Assembly: GCA_013076295.1 (NCBI GenBank)
Contig: RQOL01000537.1
Location: 62,001 to 126,000 of the forward strand
Direction of reading: 5' to 3'
Source of the DNA: Sanderia malayensis
Taxonomy: Eukaryota > Cnidaria > Scyphozoa > Semaeostomeae > Pelagiidae
DNA: 64,000 nucleotides
Each line of letters begins with the position of its first letter. The first letter of the stretch is position 1. Made by a program: the position numbers and the translations under genes. This document shows positions 54,949-64,000 of this stretch, piece after piece. The notes under the pieces are model-generated. The model was not told where the DNA came from. It searched no databases and saw only the letters and a list, made by a program, of their open reading frames with translations.

Positions 54949-57700
54949 AATTATGCATATTTGGAAATTCTCCGATTTGTAACTATTCTTCCACTTCTTG
55001 TTTTTGTAAATAGATTCTCTGCATTATTTTCTGAATCATCAGTACTCTGTTCACCATTGCACATGTTTGTGTCACATAAAACAATATCATCAACACTGTC
55101 GTTGGAAGAGATGCTTGAATTATCATTTTGCCCGTCTTCACATTCTTCAACATCTATTACATCTGTCTCATTGTTACCAGTTGATGCAATGTTTCCTTGG
55201 ACAATTCTAACTTTCTCAGCTTTTTTGAGTTGCAAACAATGCATCATTTTGTTGTGAACCAAATATTTGTTCCAATCTGCAACTGTGAGCTTCTTCAAAA
55301 GACAGTCATCAAATAATGAAATCCAGTCATATTCTTCATATGGGCAATCTTTTTCTAGTTGTGCCATTAGCTTCCTTTTTCTGACCTTTTTCTTTTATTT
55401 GTTTCCAGAAGTTTTACATGTTCAACGTATTTTCTTACGAGAGCCTCATCAACAATGAATTTTTCAATGAATTTTCTGATATCATCATTTGTTCTTCACT
55501 CTCCAGCTGTTACCAATTCCTTTGCTTGCTTCCTTCGTTGAAAAGCGTCAACCTGTTTTTGAGTTCCATTCAAACTTTGTGGAGTGTCAAGTACATCTTT
55601 GTAATGATATCCTTCAACCTCATAATTAGGATATGGCTTTGGAACCCGGCTGCAAGGTGGACCAACCCATGGATTGCAAAATTCACAACGGTGATAATCT
55701 GCACATGAAATTTTTGAAATTCTGCATATTTTTCACCTAACTAGAAATGGTTTTTGAAAAACTCCAGCATCTTTGTGGAAAAGCTATTTCTTGGCAGAGT
55801 TGTTTTCTTTTTTTCATATGCATGCAGATATTCGCTAGGCTATTGGTGATGGTAAAAAACATTTCTTCCAAATCGTCTGATGAAAACTCCTTCATAAAAC
55901 CTCCTGGAGCTGGAGAACCATCAATTCATATTTTGAGCTCATCACAAACTTTAAATGTGTTGTATTTCATTCTGTTAAACTCTGTTTGTTCAAGATCTTC
56001 CAGTGACATCATCTCGAGTTCTTGATCAGATAGATTGTGAAACTCTTTTCTGTATTCCCATTCTATCGGGCCACCATCGCAAATCGCATCTCCAACATAA
56101 CTCTGACAGCGTTCCACCTCGTTATGGCTGCCATATCCGTTTGTCGAATGATGTCTAATATAGTAATCAGAGTTCGTGATTGAAACAGTTAGTGCCATGT
56201 ACAATTTAACATCCTGATTTGTTACAGCAACACCCAGACCACCGTCTGTAAATTCATGAACTCTTGACTTGATAGAGGGAATAAACTGCTGGATGCAGTT
56301 GAAAACATTTTGACATTGATCTTTAAACAAAACTGTCATGTCGGCTGCACCTTCTTCTACTCTTTTCAATCTTTCATCAAGATTAATACTTTCACTTTGT
56401 AGGTTATGAATTTGATTCTTTAATTCATCAGCAATCCAAAATCAGCTTGTGCATTTCTCAGTTGCTGGTAGCAACGTCCTGGTGACTGCCTTTACTCTGC
56501 AAATCTCATAATTTCTACGGGAACACACCAACTGACTGGAAACATTCCTTAAATCTTCATCGTTTGTTGACATGAGATACAGGTTTATGCTGTCACCAAT
56601 TTTCAACAAGAAAGAGATTCTTCCAGTATCTCTTGATTCTGTAAGAAATAACGCAGGCTCTTCGTACCTGAGTCTCATGTACTCAGAAGCCCAAACACAG
56701 CCACTGCTGCTAACAAAATACTTTGGACGGTTAAAGACATAAGTTGAATCATCTTTAACTTTAATCTTTACTTTCCCATCAACCGTCTGCAAATCATAAT
56801 CCATGAAATGGCTAACACCTGGTGTTGCATTGACCATTCTGTCTGGAAAATCGTATCTTGGTAGTACACGTTATTTAGTTGTATCTGAAGCCTGGATAAC
56901 CTTTCCGTTTCGACAACTTTCAACACCTTTGGAAAAAATAGAAAATTATTAGTAACATTTTCTAAAAAATGACCACACACAGCAACAGGACAATAAAAAG
57001 TGTTTAAACATTTCAGGCAACCTTTTGTTGGCTTGCTCATGTACTATTTCTAACACTTAAATTGTAACTTTGAACTCCTGCCTTGTACGCTATCATTTAC
57101 ATAAATTAGAGTGTAGCACAACGAGAATAACTGAGGAGCAAAGTAATGAACAGAACATGGGAACCAATGTAACATGAGTCACCGATCATTTGGCTTCTTA
57201 ACAATTGTGTTTCTAAATTTTGTTATGATTGGGAAGTTATTACCCTATCAAATCAGATTTTTTTCCCGATATTGGCTTTTCTCTTGTAACAAATATTATG
57301 AAAATAATTTCAGAGAATAATAAATCTACACCCTGTAGCTACGTAGATGTTCTGACTAAATAATTTACCATAAAAATTTTCTCAAAATAGTTTAATGAAA
57401 GTTTTATTCTACGTATTACATGTTAACTAATGTAATCTTACCTGTTCCGGTTCCAGGACAAACATAAGCTTTATCGTCTCTTGATTTGAACATATTGTAT
57501 AGAAGGCCATCACCATTTAATTTGTCGCACTGTTTCATAATGATAATTTTTTTGAAAGCACGTTGATAATGAGTGAGTGAGTAAGTTATCATTTTCTTGC
57601 AACTTCGGAGGCTTCTTACTGCAGAATAAACCCAGTCCAATATGTTTCCTTGCCTGACTACTGCGTTTATTTCGGGGCCTTGCACCATTGAAAATGGTTG
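54949..57700 (-). pseudogene. Unnamed multi-exon family with zinc cluster and TRSGR tail
   Basis: On minus: exon 57700-57442 (NGDGLLYNMFKSRDDKAYV, then PGTGTG and a GTAAGA donor), and an exon from 56926. The latter encodes YDFPDRMVNATPGVSHFMDY, VKDDSTYVFNRPKYFVSS, EFTDGGLGVAVTNQDVKLY, YVGDAICDGGPIEWEYRKEF, SPAPGGFMKEFSSDDLEEMF, then near 55690 a CEFCNPWVGPPC cluster and YHYKDVLDTP. The last part (55367-54949) has a SAP-like segment (EYDWISLFDDCLLKKLTVAD), an acidic Ser/Asp linker and ends KTRSGRIVTNRRISKYA. Stops or shifts occur near 56870, 56442, 55750 and 55510. I recall many similar unnamed proteins in cnidarian genomes but no assigned function. Gene-like repetition and decay suggest a mobile element or a very expanded family. 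Confidence 0.55.
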
Positions 57701-58031
57701 TTGAAGACTTTATTAGTTTCAGACCTCTATTTTTCCTGCTGAAGCTTGCCAGTTTCATGAAATCTCTTTTTTGACTTTGTGATTCATGTATAAAACGGGA
57801 TCATGGCGGCGACCACGAACGTAAACCTTATTCTTAATACACTCAAGAATGAAGTTTTCGTCCTCCTGATCTAATAGGGACTTTAAGATGTGACAACTGG
57901 AACGGCAACTTGATTTCACAGGAATCCCCAATCTGAAGTATGCATGCGCACGAGAAAAATCATGTTGTGTTCGAAGCGGCCCCGACGGCTGTTTTTACAT
58001 TTTGACGTCTTGACGAAACGTGTGAAAAGCT
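57701..58031. other. Intergenic, divergent gene starts on both sides
   Basis: Lies between the 5' end of the minus-strand unnamed gene and the start of the plus-strand Myb/SANT-like gene, so it may hold both promoters. I see no TATA box I would defend. Confidence 0.35.
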
Positions 58032-59562
58032 ATGGCTGCAGAAGTGGAAAAAGGGTAATTATTAGCTTACTTTCTACTGTTGATTTGAAACTACGAAATA
58101 TTATGATTACATTTATTGCATGTGAACATCATCTAACTACGTTTTCTTGAGCAAAATCAGCCGGAATCTAAATCCAAAATCTAACTAGCTAGCTAGGCCA
58201 CTTTCCTCTTGTCTTAACTAGGCGAAAAAAAGCATATCATGGGAGAATTTTTATTTGAATTGCACTTGCTCACATTCACTTTATTATCCTTGTTATAGAC
58301 GCTCAACTACCGTATTTCCTCTATTAAGCGCCCGGGTGATTATTAAATATTTTGCAAAATTGGGTGGGCTCTTATTAGAGGGGGGCGCTTATTAGAGGGG
58401 GGCGGTTATTTCATAGTTCTAAAATTTCAAAATCGAACATCTTCAAAAACAAAACAATAATCCTATATTAAGAATAATAGTATATAACAATAATCAATAA
58501 TAAAGTTTCGAATGTTATTTATTGACATACGTTAAAAAAATGCTATGTTAGCATTTTTTAGAAGAAATGAAGAAGCGTCAGCATGGTAAAGCCGCACACA
58601 GGGACATTGAATTGACAAATATTAAAAATGGATAATTTCTAGATATAATGACTAACTTTGGTCTTAAACTACTTGCTTATGTTGCCATTGATAAAAGAAA
58701 GGAAATGATGTCTATTCACATGTTTCTACGCTATTATTTGAACCAAACAGTGAAAATGTAAAATTCTATTAACCGCCCTTGGCGGTTAATAGACGGGGGG
58801 TGCTTGTTTCACACTTTTTGATTTTAAGGTGGGGCGCTTATTGGAGGGGGGTGGTTAATAGAGGGTGGGCGCTTAATAGAGGAAATACGGCACGATTTGC
58901 TTTTGTTGCGAGAAATGCTACTTCAAGAACCTTGAAAGTGCAAACGTGGTGCATATCAAGTGCACTAAATTCTGTCAAAGAAACCTCATTTAAAGTTTCA
59001 CAAAGATCAGTAAGAGACCGTTATGGATTGCTTGAGAAGCGGTTTAAGAAAAAAAGGTGTGAAGAAGCAGCGGCTTCTGGTATCATCAGAGTTAGATGAT
59101 GCCCTTAGCAATACAGTAGAATTATTTGAAGAAAATGACAGAGAACACGAAAGAGGAGCTGAAGAGAAGAAAAAGAAACTTGAAGAGGATGTTGGAAAAG
59201 CAGAGGAGATGCGGAAGCAAGGAATGGAAAGATTTTCAGAAACCAAAGCAAGGAGTGGGGAAAAGTGTAAGAGGAAACGACCATCTGGGAGTGAGACATT
59301 AAGTTTTATATAGGAAAAAAGCAATCGTGATGCAGAATTGAAGGAAAAAGAGTTTGAGCTCAAAAGGGCAGAGATGGATGAAGGAAGAAAACAAACAAAA
59401 TTGGCAATGCAGCAACAACAACTAATGCTTCAGCAAATGAATTCAAACCAACAGTCACAAGAACAACAAATGAGACAGATGCAACAGATGAATATGGTGA
59501 TCATGCAGCAACAGCAGCAACAGGCAACTCTTTTGATGGCTTTAGTTGAGAAACTTTCCAAA
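58032..59562 (+). pseudogene. Myb/SANT-like protein gene, exon 2 split by a MITE
   Basis: Exon 58032-58054 encodes MAAEVEKG. After an acceptor at about 58296-58298 a few codons follow before a MITE (58310-58890). The reading resumes HDLLLLREMLLQEP, then in another frame SLNSVKETSFKVSQRSVRDR and LLEKRFKKKRCEEAAASGI, a Myb/SANT-like DNA-binding domain common in cnidarian repeats. The C-terminus is a long charged coiled coil (ELDDALSNTVELFEEN, then EKEFELKRAEMDEGRK) and a Gln-rich tail ending near 59562. Two nonsense codons, a frameshift and a TAG at 59311 add to the MITE insertion. Confidence 0.6.
58310..58890. mobile_element. MITE, 581 bp, with CCGTATTTCCTC termini
   Basis: The left end CCGTATTTCCTCTATTAAGC and the right end are perfect inverted copies over 24 bp. 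Inside, GGCGCTTATTAGAGGGGGG words repeat in both orientations. No target duplication can be assigned. Confidence 0.85.
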
Positions 59563-59565
59563 TAG

Positions 59566-59855
59566 GAATCTAGACTTCCGAAAGTGAGCTCTTGATAATG
59601 TCAGTGTTTTTTAAACTGCCCCAAAATGTATTTTTATTTTAAATATTTTGCCTAAAACTTAAAATTCCATCAGGATTACATTTCAAAGAGATGACTCTGT
59701 GAAACTTGAAATTAGAGCTTTTTGAAGATTTGTTACACATTCCAGGATTGAAGCATTTGAAAATAGTTTGAGCATTATTCACTTAAATCATCAAATAAAT
59801 CATCAATTAAAAATACAACTGGTTCCAAATGGAATAAATCATCCTTGAATGCTTC
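59566..59855. other. 3' flank, no gene
   Basis: AT-rich sequence between the Myb/SANT-like gene and Harbinger 2. Confidence 0.4.
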
Positions 59856-60053
59856 TAAGAGGCCCTTTACATGAGAAATAGCCGAGTTGAAACTCAGCCC
59901 GTGTTGAACTCAACACGGGCTGAGTTTCAACTCGGTTGGCTATGTAAGCCCTCTCACTGTTTACATGACAAAGGGTGAGTTCAAACTCATCACAGGCTGA
60001 ACTCAACTCGGCTTTTCAACCCGTGTTGAGATTTCAGCCCGGGGCATGTTGAA

Positions 60054-61301
60054 ATGAAAACAATGCACAGGGGGGTATTTGCAGCAGCAGAAAACCCCGC
60101 CAACTTCCTCCCTCGACATTTTCAAGAAAACATCATGGAAGGCAAGAAGAAAAAGCTATCAAGTTCACAATTTGCTATGAGGTACAATGCAGCCCGTGAA
60201 GCCAATGAAGGATATGAATCAGAAAACGAAGATGACCTGACATACGAGCCAAGCCAGATTCCTCTTGACTTCCAAGTAGAAGCAGTAATTCCTCCCACCA
60301 AATCATTGACGACACCAATATCTCACAAAAAAAGCACATGGAGATGGAATGATGAGATGGTTGACAACCTTGTCCCCAAAATCTACGAGTATAAAATCAA
60401 GAAAGACTTTGAAGGTAAGGACATGGAGTCTGACTTGGTGAAAATGTATGAAGATGTTACAAAGATGATGGCTATATTGTATCGCCTTGATCATTTTGGC
60501 CGAGTTGAAAGCTCGAATATCGATGTAGAGCTCAGTGCCGAAGAACGAATCAAGTGTTTAAATGACATACAGGCAGAAAAGAAGGCCATAAAAATCGGTT
60601 ACGGAAGGGTTAAGGAGAAGATTAAGCAACTCTGTTGCAACTTTAAGAGGGTAATTGTTGATGGTACGCGATCTGGTGGTGGTAAGATGATTTGCCAAAA
60701 CTGGGATCACGTCGTTAAGATTTGGGGTGATTGCCCCTCCGTAACCAGGATACTAGAAGCAAATACCTCCCAGGTGGTCAACAATAAGAAAAATGAAGAT
60801 CAACTAGAGGGTAATATTCTCAGTGAAGACAATGAAACTGACCAGGTTGAAGAACAAGAAAGTGAAGAGCCAAAACAAAGAAAACATCCATTAATAGAAC
60901 AATCAAGAGGAGCTAAACTTATTGATGATAAACATGCAAAATTAGAGAAGATTTTATCAGCCCCACAGCGAGATTTGTTGATGGCAAACGTGGCAAAAGA
61001 AGAATTGGCCTTAAGAAAGAAACATGCAGAAGTGATGCAAAAATCTCCTGATGGGTTGGAAAAAGCAGTTGAGACAATGGCAAAATCACTTGCATCATTT
61101 GGGGACCAAATTGGCAGTGGCCTGATGTTGCTGGCCCAATCGCTGGGAACAAACCAGAGTGCCCAACATACTTACCATCATCCAGGATTTCAACCAACAT
61201 TTCAATGCACAACCAGAACTTCAGCCTTATACTCAGCGGCATTGCATAAATGCAACAAATTCATCCTTCATAAGCATGCTGAATACACCTCACAGAGGTG
61301 A
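60054..61301 (+). CDS. Harbinger 2 Myb/SANT-like DNA-binding protein, intact
   Basis: A 415-codon open frame. The first ATG is at 60054, but 60135 (MEGKKKKLSSSQFAMRY) looks the likelier start. Residues around KSTWRWNDEMVDNLVPKIYE to QNWDHVVKIWGDCPSVTR form a trihelix/Myb-SANT-like domain with a long insert and the basic stretch CCNFKRVIVDGTRSGGGK. A hydrophilic acidic region and a helical tail (HAEVMQKSPDGLEKAVETM) follow. Family role: binds the element ends and recruits the transposase. Unlike its partner transposase it shows no break. Confidence 0.8.
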   Translation: MKTMHRGVFAAAENPANFLPRHFQENIMEGKKKKLSSSQFAMRYNAAREANEGYESENEDDLTYEPSQIPLDFQVEAVIPPTKSLTTPISHKKSTWRWNDEMVDNLVPKIYEYKIKKDFEGKDMESDLVKMYEDVTKMMAILYRLDHFGRVESSNIDVELSAEERIKCLNDIQAEKKAIKIGYGRVKEKIKQLCCNFKRVIVDGTRSGGGKMICQNWDHVVKIWGDCPSVTRILEANTSQVVNNKKNEDQLEGNILSEDNETDQVEEQESEEPKQRKHPLIEQSRGAKLIDDKHAKLEKILSAPQRDLLMANVAKEELALRKKHAEVMQKSPDGLEKAVETMAKSLASFGDQIGSGLMLLAQSLGTNQSAQHTYHHPGFQPTFQCTTRTSALYSAALHKCNKFILHKHAEYTSQR

Positions 61302-61422
61302 TGATCAAATAGGATCAGAAGATGAACAAATTTAGAACACACAAGAATATATATATGAAGAATATGAAAAGTTTATTATACTTTCTAATAAAATATGATT
61401 ATATAATAGGAGTTGCTACTAT

Positions 61423-62630
61423 TCACACTGGATTCCCAAAGTATTTCTTGAAACTCTCTCTGACCAATATACCCTTTGTAGAATTGTATGAATATACTTG
61501 GCTCGGTGCACTGTGATGATTGCAATCCTGTAGACACTGCTCATTGTTAATTTCTGTGTTTACTGCTTCTTGGTTGATGCAGGCTTTTCTGGATTCACAA
61601 AAATTGTGCAACACAAAACATGCATACGCAATAGAAGGAACATGTTCCAGTGCAAGATCCATTGGCCTGTTTAATATTCTCCACCTTGCTTTCAATCTTC
61701 CAAATGCACATTCAATTTGATTTCTCACTGAACGTAACATGATGTTGAACATCACTTCCTCTTCAGAAGTGCAAGTGGAGTATTCTTTCATAACACTAGG
61801 TAGCAGCGGGTAGGCTGGATCAGCAAGTATGACTGGAGGCACATCAATGTCACCAAAATTCAGTTTCTTTGAAACATTGGGGAAGTCTTTTCTCTGCAAA
61901 AGTTCGTTGATAGCACTGTTTCCGAACACCTTTGCATCATGTACACTGCCTGGCCACGAACAATCAACATCTAAAAAACGTCCTTCCTAGTCACAGACAG
62001 CTCGAACATTTATACTGTATTTCATTTTATAACAAAAATAATCATGTGGATTTTCATACGGCTGGCATATAGGAATATGCGTTCCATCAACACAACCAAC
62101 AACTTCTCCTCAAAACCTAAAATGAGTTTTTCAAGACCTTGTTTTGTCTCTGGAAACTTTATAAGTTTAGGCCCTAAGACCTTTGTGATGGCAAGGCACA
62201 CTTTTCGAATGGCCAGTGATAACGTACAAGGAGCAATACCAAAAGATTGCTCATTATTCTAAGAGAGCCCTGGTCCTTAAGATAATAGAGGGTCATTGCA
62301 AGCTTCTTCAAGCTACTGATAGTGTCTCCACGAAATGAGCTTCCATTAGGCTTAATATACGGCCCAAGCATTTCTTCAAGTGCTAGAAAGTCCCCTCTTG
62401 AAATCCTAAAGTTCAATAGCAATTCATTGTCAAGCATCTTGTTACTGGAAATGTTTCGCCACCAAATTTCTTTTCTTCCAGGATTTTCCATTGTTGTCTC
62501 TTTTGTCTCAATAAAAACCTTCGTCTGCGACGTCTATGCATCTTTAGTGCCCGGTTTTCATCTTCTAATGTGTGGTTCGCCGCCATTCTTAATAATCCAT
62601 AGTGTGCTAGCACATTATTCATCAACAACA
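61423..62630 (-). pseudogene. Harbinger 2 DDE transposase, frameshifted
   Basis: On minus from MAANHTLEDENRAL. It passes RISRGDFLALEEMLGPYIKP and LYYLKDQGSLRIMSN, then FGIAPCTLSLAIRKVC. The first Asp is in [18 protein letters not shown] near 62070, the second in ILADPAYPLLPS near 61830, and the Glu in NQIECAFGRLKARWRIL near 61715. The C-terminus is SIAYACFVLHNFCES to a stop at 61423. Shifts near 62500, 62250 and 62100 and a TAG near 61990 break the frame. Confidence 0.8.
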
Positions 62631-62949
62631 GATGGACAGTGAAGCCCCAAGATAAAGCTTGCTATGAGAAATCTAAGGCTCAGTATCACTTGAACCTTCA
62701 TTTTGACTTGACTTGAATTTGACTTGGCGCAATTTGAACACCTCCCACCAAAATAAATCCCACAACTATGACAACCTGGTCAAGTCAGGTGAACATATAT
62801 TGGCCCGTGTTGAGATTTCATGTAAACGCAAAGCAAAATAAGCCAATCGAGTTGAACTCAGCCCGTGTTGAACTCAACATCTCAGCTCAAAAACTCAGCC
62901 TGTGTTGAACTCAACACGGGCTGAGATTTCTCATGTAAAGGGCCTCTAA

Positions 62950-63331
62950 CTATAAAACTTCATAGAAAAGTATCAGCTAATGGTTTAAACTCCTAAAAAA
63001 CTTTTGGAATATTCAACCCTATGTAAACTAATACAGAAATCATTTCAAGTTTGTCATTTCAAATGAAAAGAATAGCTATGTTGAACATTTGTTGAAAAGA
63101 ATAGTAGTTTCTGCATGAGATTTGTTCTTCGTTATAACTTCCTTATTTTCTTTTGTATGTAAATTTTGAATAGTTACACTTGATTTTGTTTTCTGTTAAA
63201 CAGTTAGCTTCTGTGTCAGATTGTTCTTTATTGTAGTCTTCTTCTTTGTGTGAGTTTTCCAACAATTTTCTGATTAAGATATGACAAATTAGTAACATTT
63301 CAACATGGAAATCACTCAAGAACAAGGTCCA
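62950..63331. other. No gene seen
   Basis: AT-rich sequence between Harbinger 2 and the third transposase; probably 3' flank of the latter. Confidence 0.4.
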
Positions 63332-64000
63332 CTAAACAAAATATTCTTCAAGAGCTGGTGGATCCAATGCAAAATACTGTGAAATCACAGAGCCATATAA
63401 ACAGATTCTTGCATTATGCAATAAACCACATACCAAGTACATCTTTCCAACATCACTTAGTTGTACTTTTTGCTCTTTCTTAAAGTCCACAAAACCAAAA
63501 TAGTTCAGTATATCAGCAAAAATCCACTCTACTGAAACTTGTGCCTGACTCATGGACTTATTGAAATCTTGCTGCATTTGTGTTAACTCTGTTCCCTTAA
63601 AAGGAGACTGTAGTTGAGGCCTTGGTGGGTAGGCAGGGTCACCATATATACAGAGTTGGTTTCCATCTGTATCAAATGAATGCTGCTGAAGTTGCTGGAG
63701 TAAACTTGAATCTGCGAGCATCCCACTATCGTGGCGTTTGCCCTCAACAGGACCAAAAACATTACCTATCAGCCCATTTGGCAGTGGAACAGACTGAAAT
63801 TTGATCGAATGGACCCTCTTGTGGCCATTATAGAGGACTCTCTGATTTACCCCTGGGCGACATACAGGCCTTACCGTGCCATCAATGAAGCCCCAACAAT
63901 TCTCCAACGCTGCTCCACTATCATGAATGGCCCTTGCATAGCTTTCCAGCTTATCTGGCAGAAGCAAGACTTGGTTCATGTCTGACAGCAATCTAGACCA
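63332..64000 (-). CDS. Harbinger-family DDE transposase, 3' exon, cut by window edge
   Basis: On minus, open from the edge to the stop at 63332 (about 220 residues). First Asp in CWGFIDGTVRPVCRPG, then YNGHKRVHSIKFQSV and GPVEGKRHDSGML, second Asp in IYGDPAYPPRP, Glu in QVSVEWIFADILNYFGF, and the C-terminus VGKMYLVCGLLHNARICLYG. All three catalytic residues are present and no break is seen, so this lineage may be functional or young. It is a different subfamily from the two Harbinger copies above. Its 5' exons and element ends lie outside the window. Confidence 0.85.
   Translation of the reverse strand, partial: WSRLLSDMNQVLLLPDKLESYARAIHDSGAALENCWGFIDGTVRPVCRPGVNQRVLYNGHKRVHSIKFQSVPLPNGLIGNVFGPVEGKRHDSGMLADSSLLQQLQQHSFDTDGNQLCIYGDPAYPPRPQLQSPFKGTELTQMQQDFNKSMSQAQVSVEWIFADILNYFGFVDFKKEQKVQLSDVGKMYLVCGLLHNARICLYGSVISQYFALDPPALEEYFV

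Larger units (their letters stand above)
59859..62946. mobile_element. PIF/Harbinger element 2, 3.1 kb, TAA duplication
   Basis: TAA at 59856-59858 and 62947-62949 flank perfect inverted ends GAGGCCCTTTACATGAGAAA. Subterminal ACTCAGCCCGTGTTGA words occur repeatedly in both orientations at both ends, including near-perfect palindromes at 59891-59929 and 62893-62925. It contains a plus-strand Myb/SANT-like protein gene and a convergent minus-strand DDE transposase. Confidence 0.92.

Noticed and set aside
1..64000. tRNA or rRNA genes
   Set aside because: I saw no B-box with a convincing cloverleaf and no rRNA-like blocks; a tRNAscan run would be needed to exclude degenerate copies.

Overview
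The window looks like part of an animal genome. Coding blocks are split by short GT-AG introns, a few with GC donors, and base composition is AT-rich. The DNA is packed with repeats of many families: PIF/Harbinger, Mutator-like (MULE), THAP/DDE_4 and KDZ-like DNA transposons, a 2A/PHD-bearing L2/CR1-type LINE, an RTE LINE tail, a Penelope-like element, foldback MITEs and tandem repeats. From memory, the particular families (SAP-SWIM-YqaJ proteins, alpha-kinase copies, integrase-like genes, G2E3-like HECT genes) are abundant in cnidarians. A coral, anemone or hydrozoan is my best guess, with a sponge possible; this is inference. A run of 100 N at 2087-2186 is an assembly gap.

Layout. 1-1622: five exons of a KDZ/HMGXB3-like transposase-derived gene. 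2187-2700: broken YqaJ-like exonuclease. 2981-4799: exons resembling the NRF1/EWG DNA-binding domain. 4916-8084: Harbinger element 1 with nested inverted repeats. 8094-9960: unrecognised exon-like blocks. 10678-11673: second KDZ-like copy on the minus strand. 12480-12946: 88-bp GC-rich tandem repeat. 14407-17686: decayed MULE copy A. 18600-21165: a gene with nine tandem 30-nt microexons and a chromodomain. 22818-24367: CUE/HECT-like pseudogene. 26017-26960: alpha-kinase fragment. 27640-31370: a 355-bp tandem array in which successive units carry a foldback MITE, a Penelope-like element with a hammerhead ribozyme, and an RTE LINE tail. 32548-36001: near-complete LINE. 36748-38259: THAP/DDE_4 pseudogene. 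38692-40533: SAP-SWIM-YqaJ pseudogene. 42957-44353: second alpha-kinase. 44983-47188: integrase-like gene. 47909-54424: MULE copy B, inserted into a HECT-like gene. 54949-57700: an unnamed multi-exon family. 58032-59562: Myb/SANT-like pseudogene split by a MITE. 59859-62946: Harbinger element 2 with TAA target duplication. 63332-64000: 3' part of a third Harbinger transposase.

The most interesting object is MULE copy B. Its six exons join in one frame (28, 83, 1014, 360, 260 and 2002 nt) to encode about 1248 residues: a Ulp1-type cysteine protease, then a C2H2-type finger, a MULE DDE transposase and a SWIM finger. A PHD-like tail follows in frame after a single TAA. The element has inverted termini and an apparent 10-bp target duplication, so it may be a recently active protease-transposase fusion. 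Second is the microexon array at 19185-20208, where about 120-bp tandem duplications each supply a phase-1 exon encoding a decapeptide repeat. Third is the 40-nt hammerhead fold in the Penelope-like element.

Most other genes are visibly decayed by nonsense codons and single-base indels. The window is best read as repeat-rich, gene-poor accessory DNA built by nested insertion.
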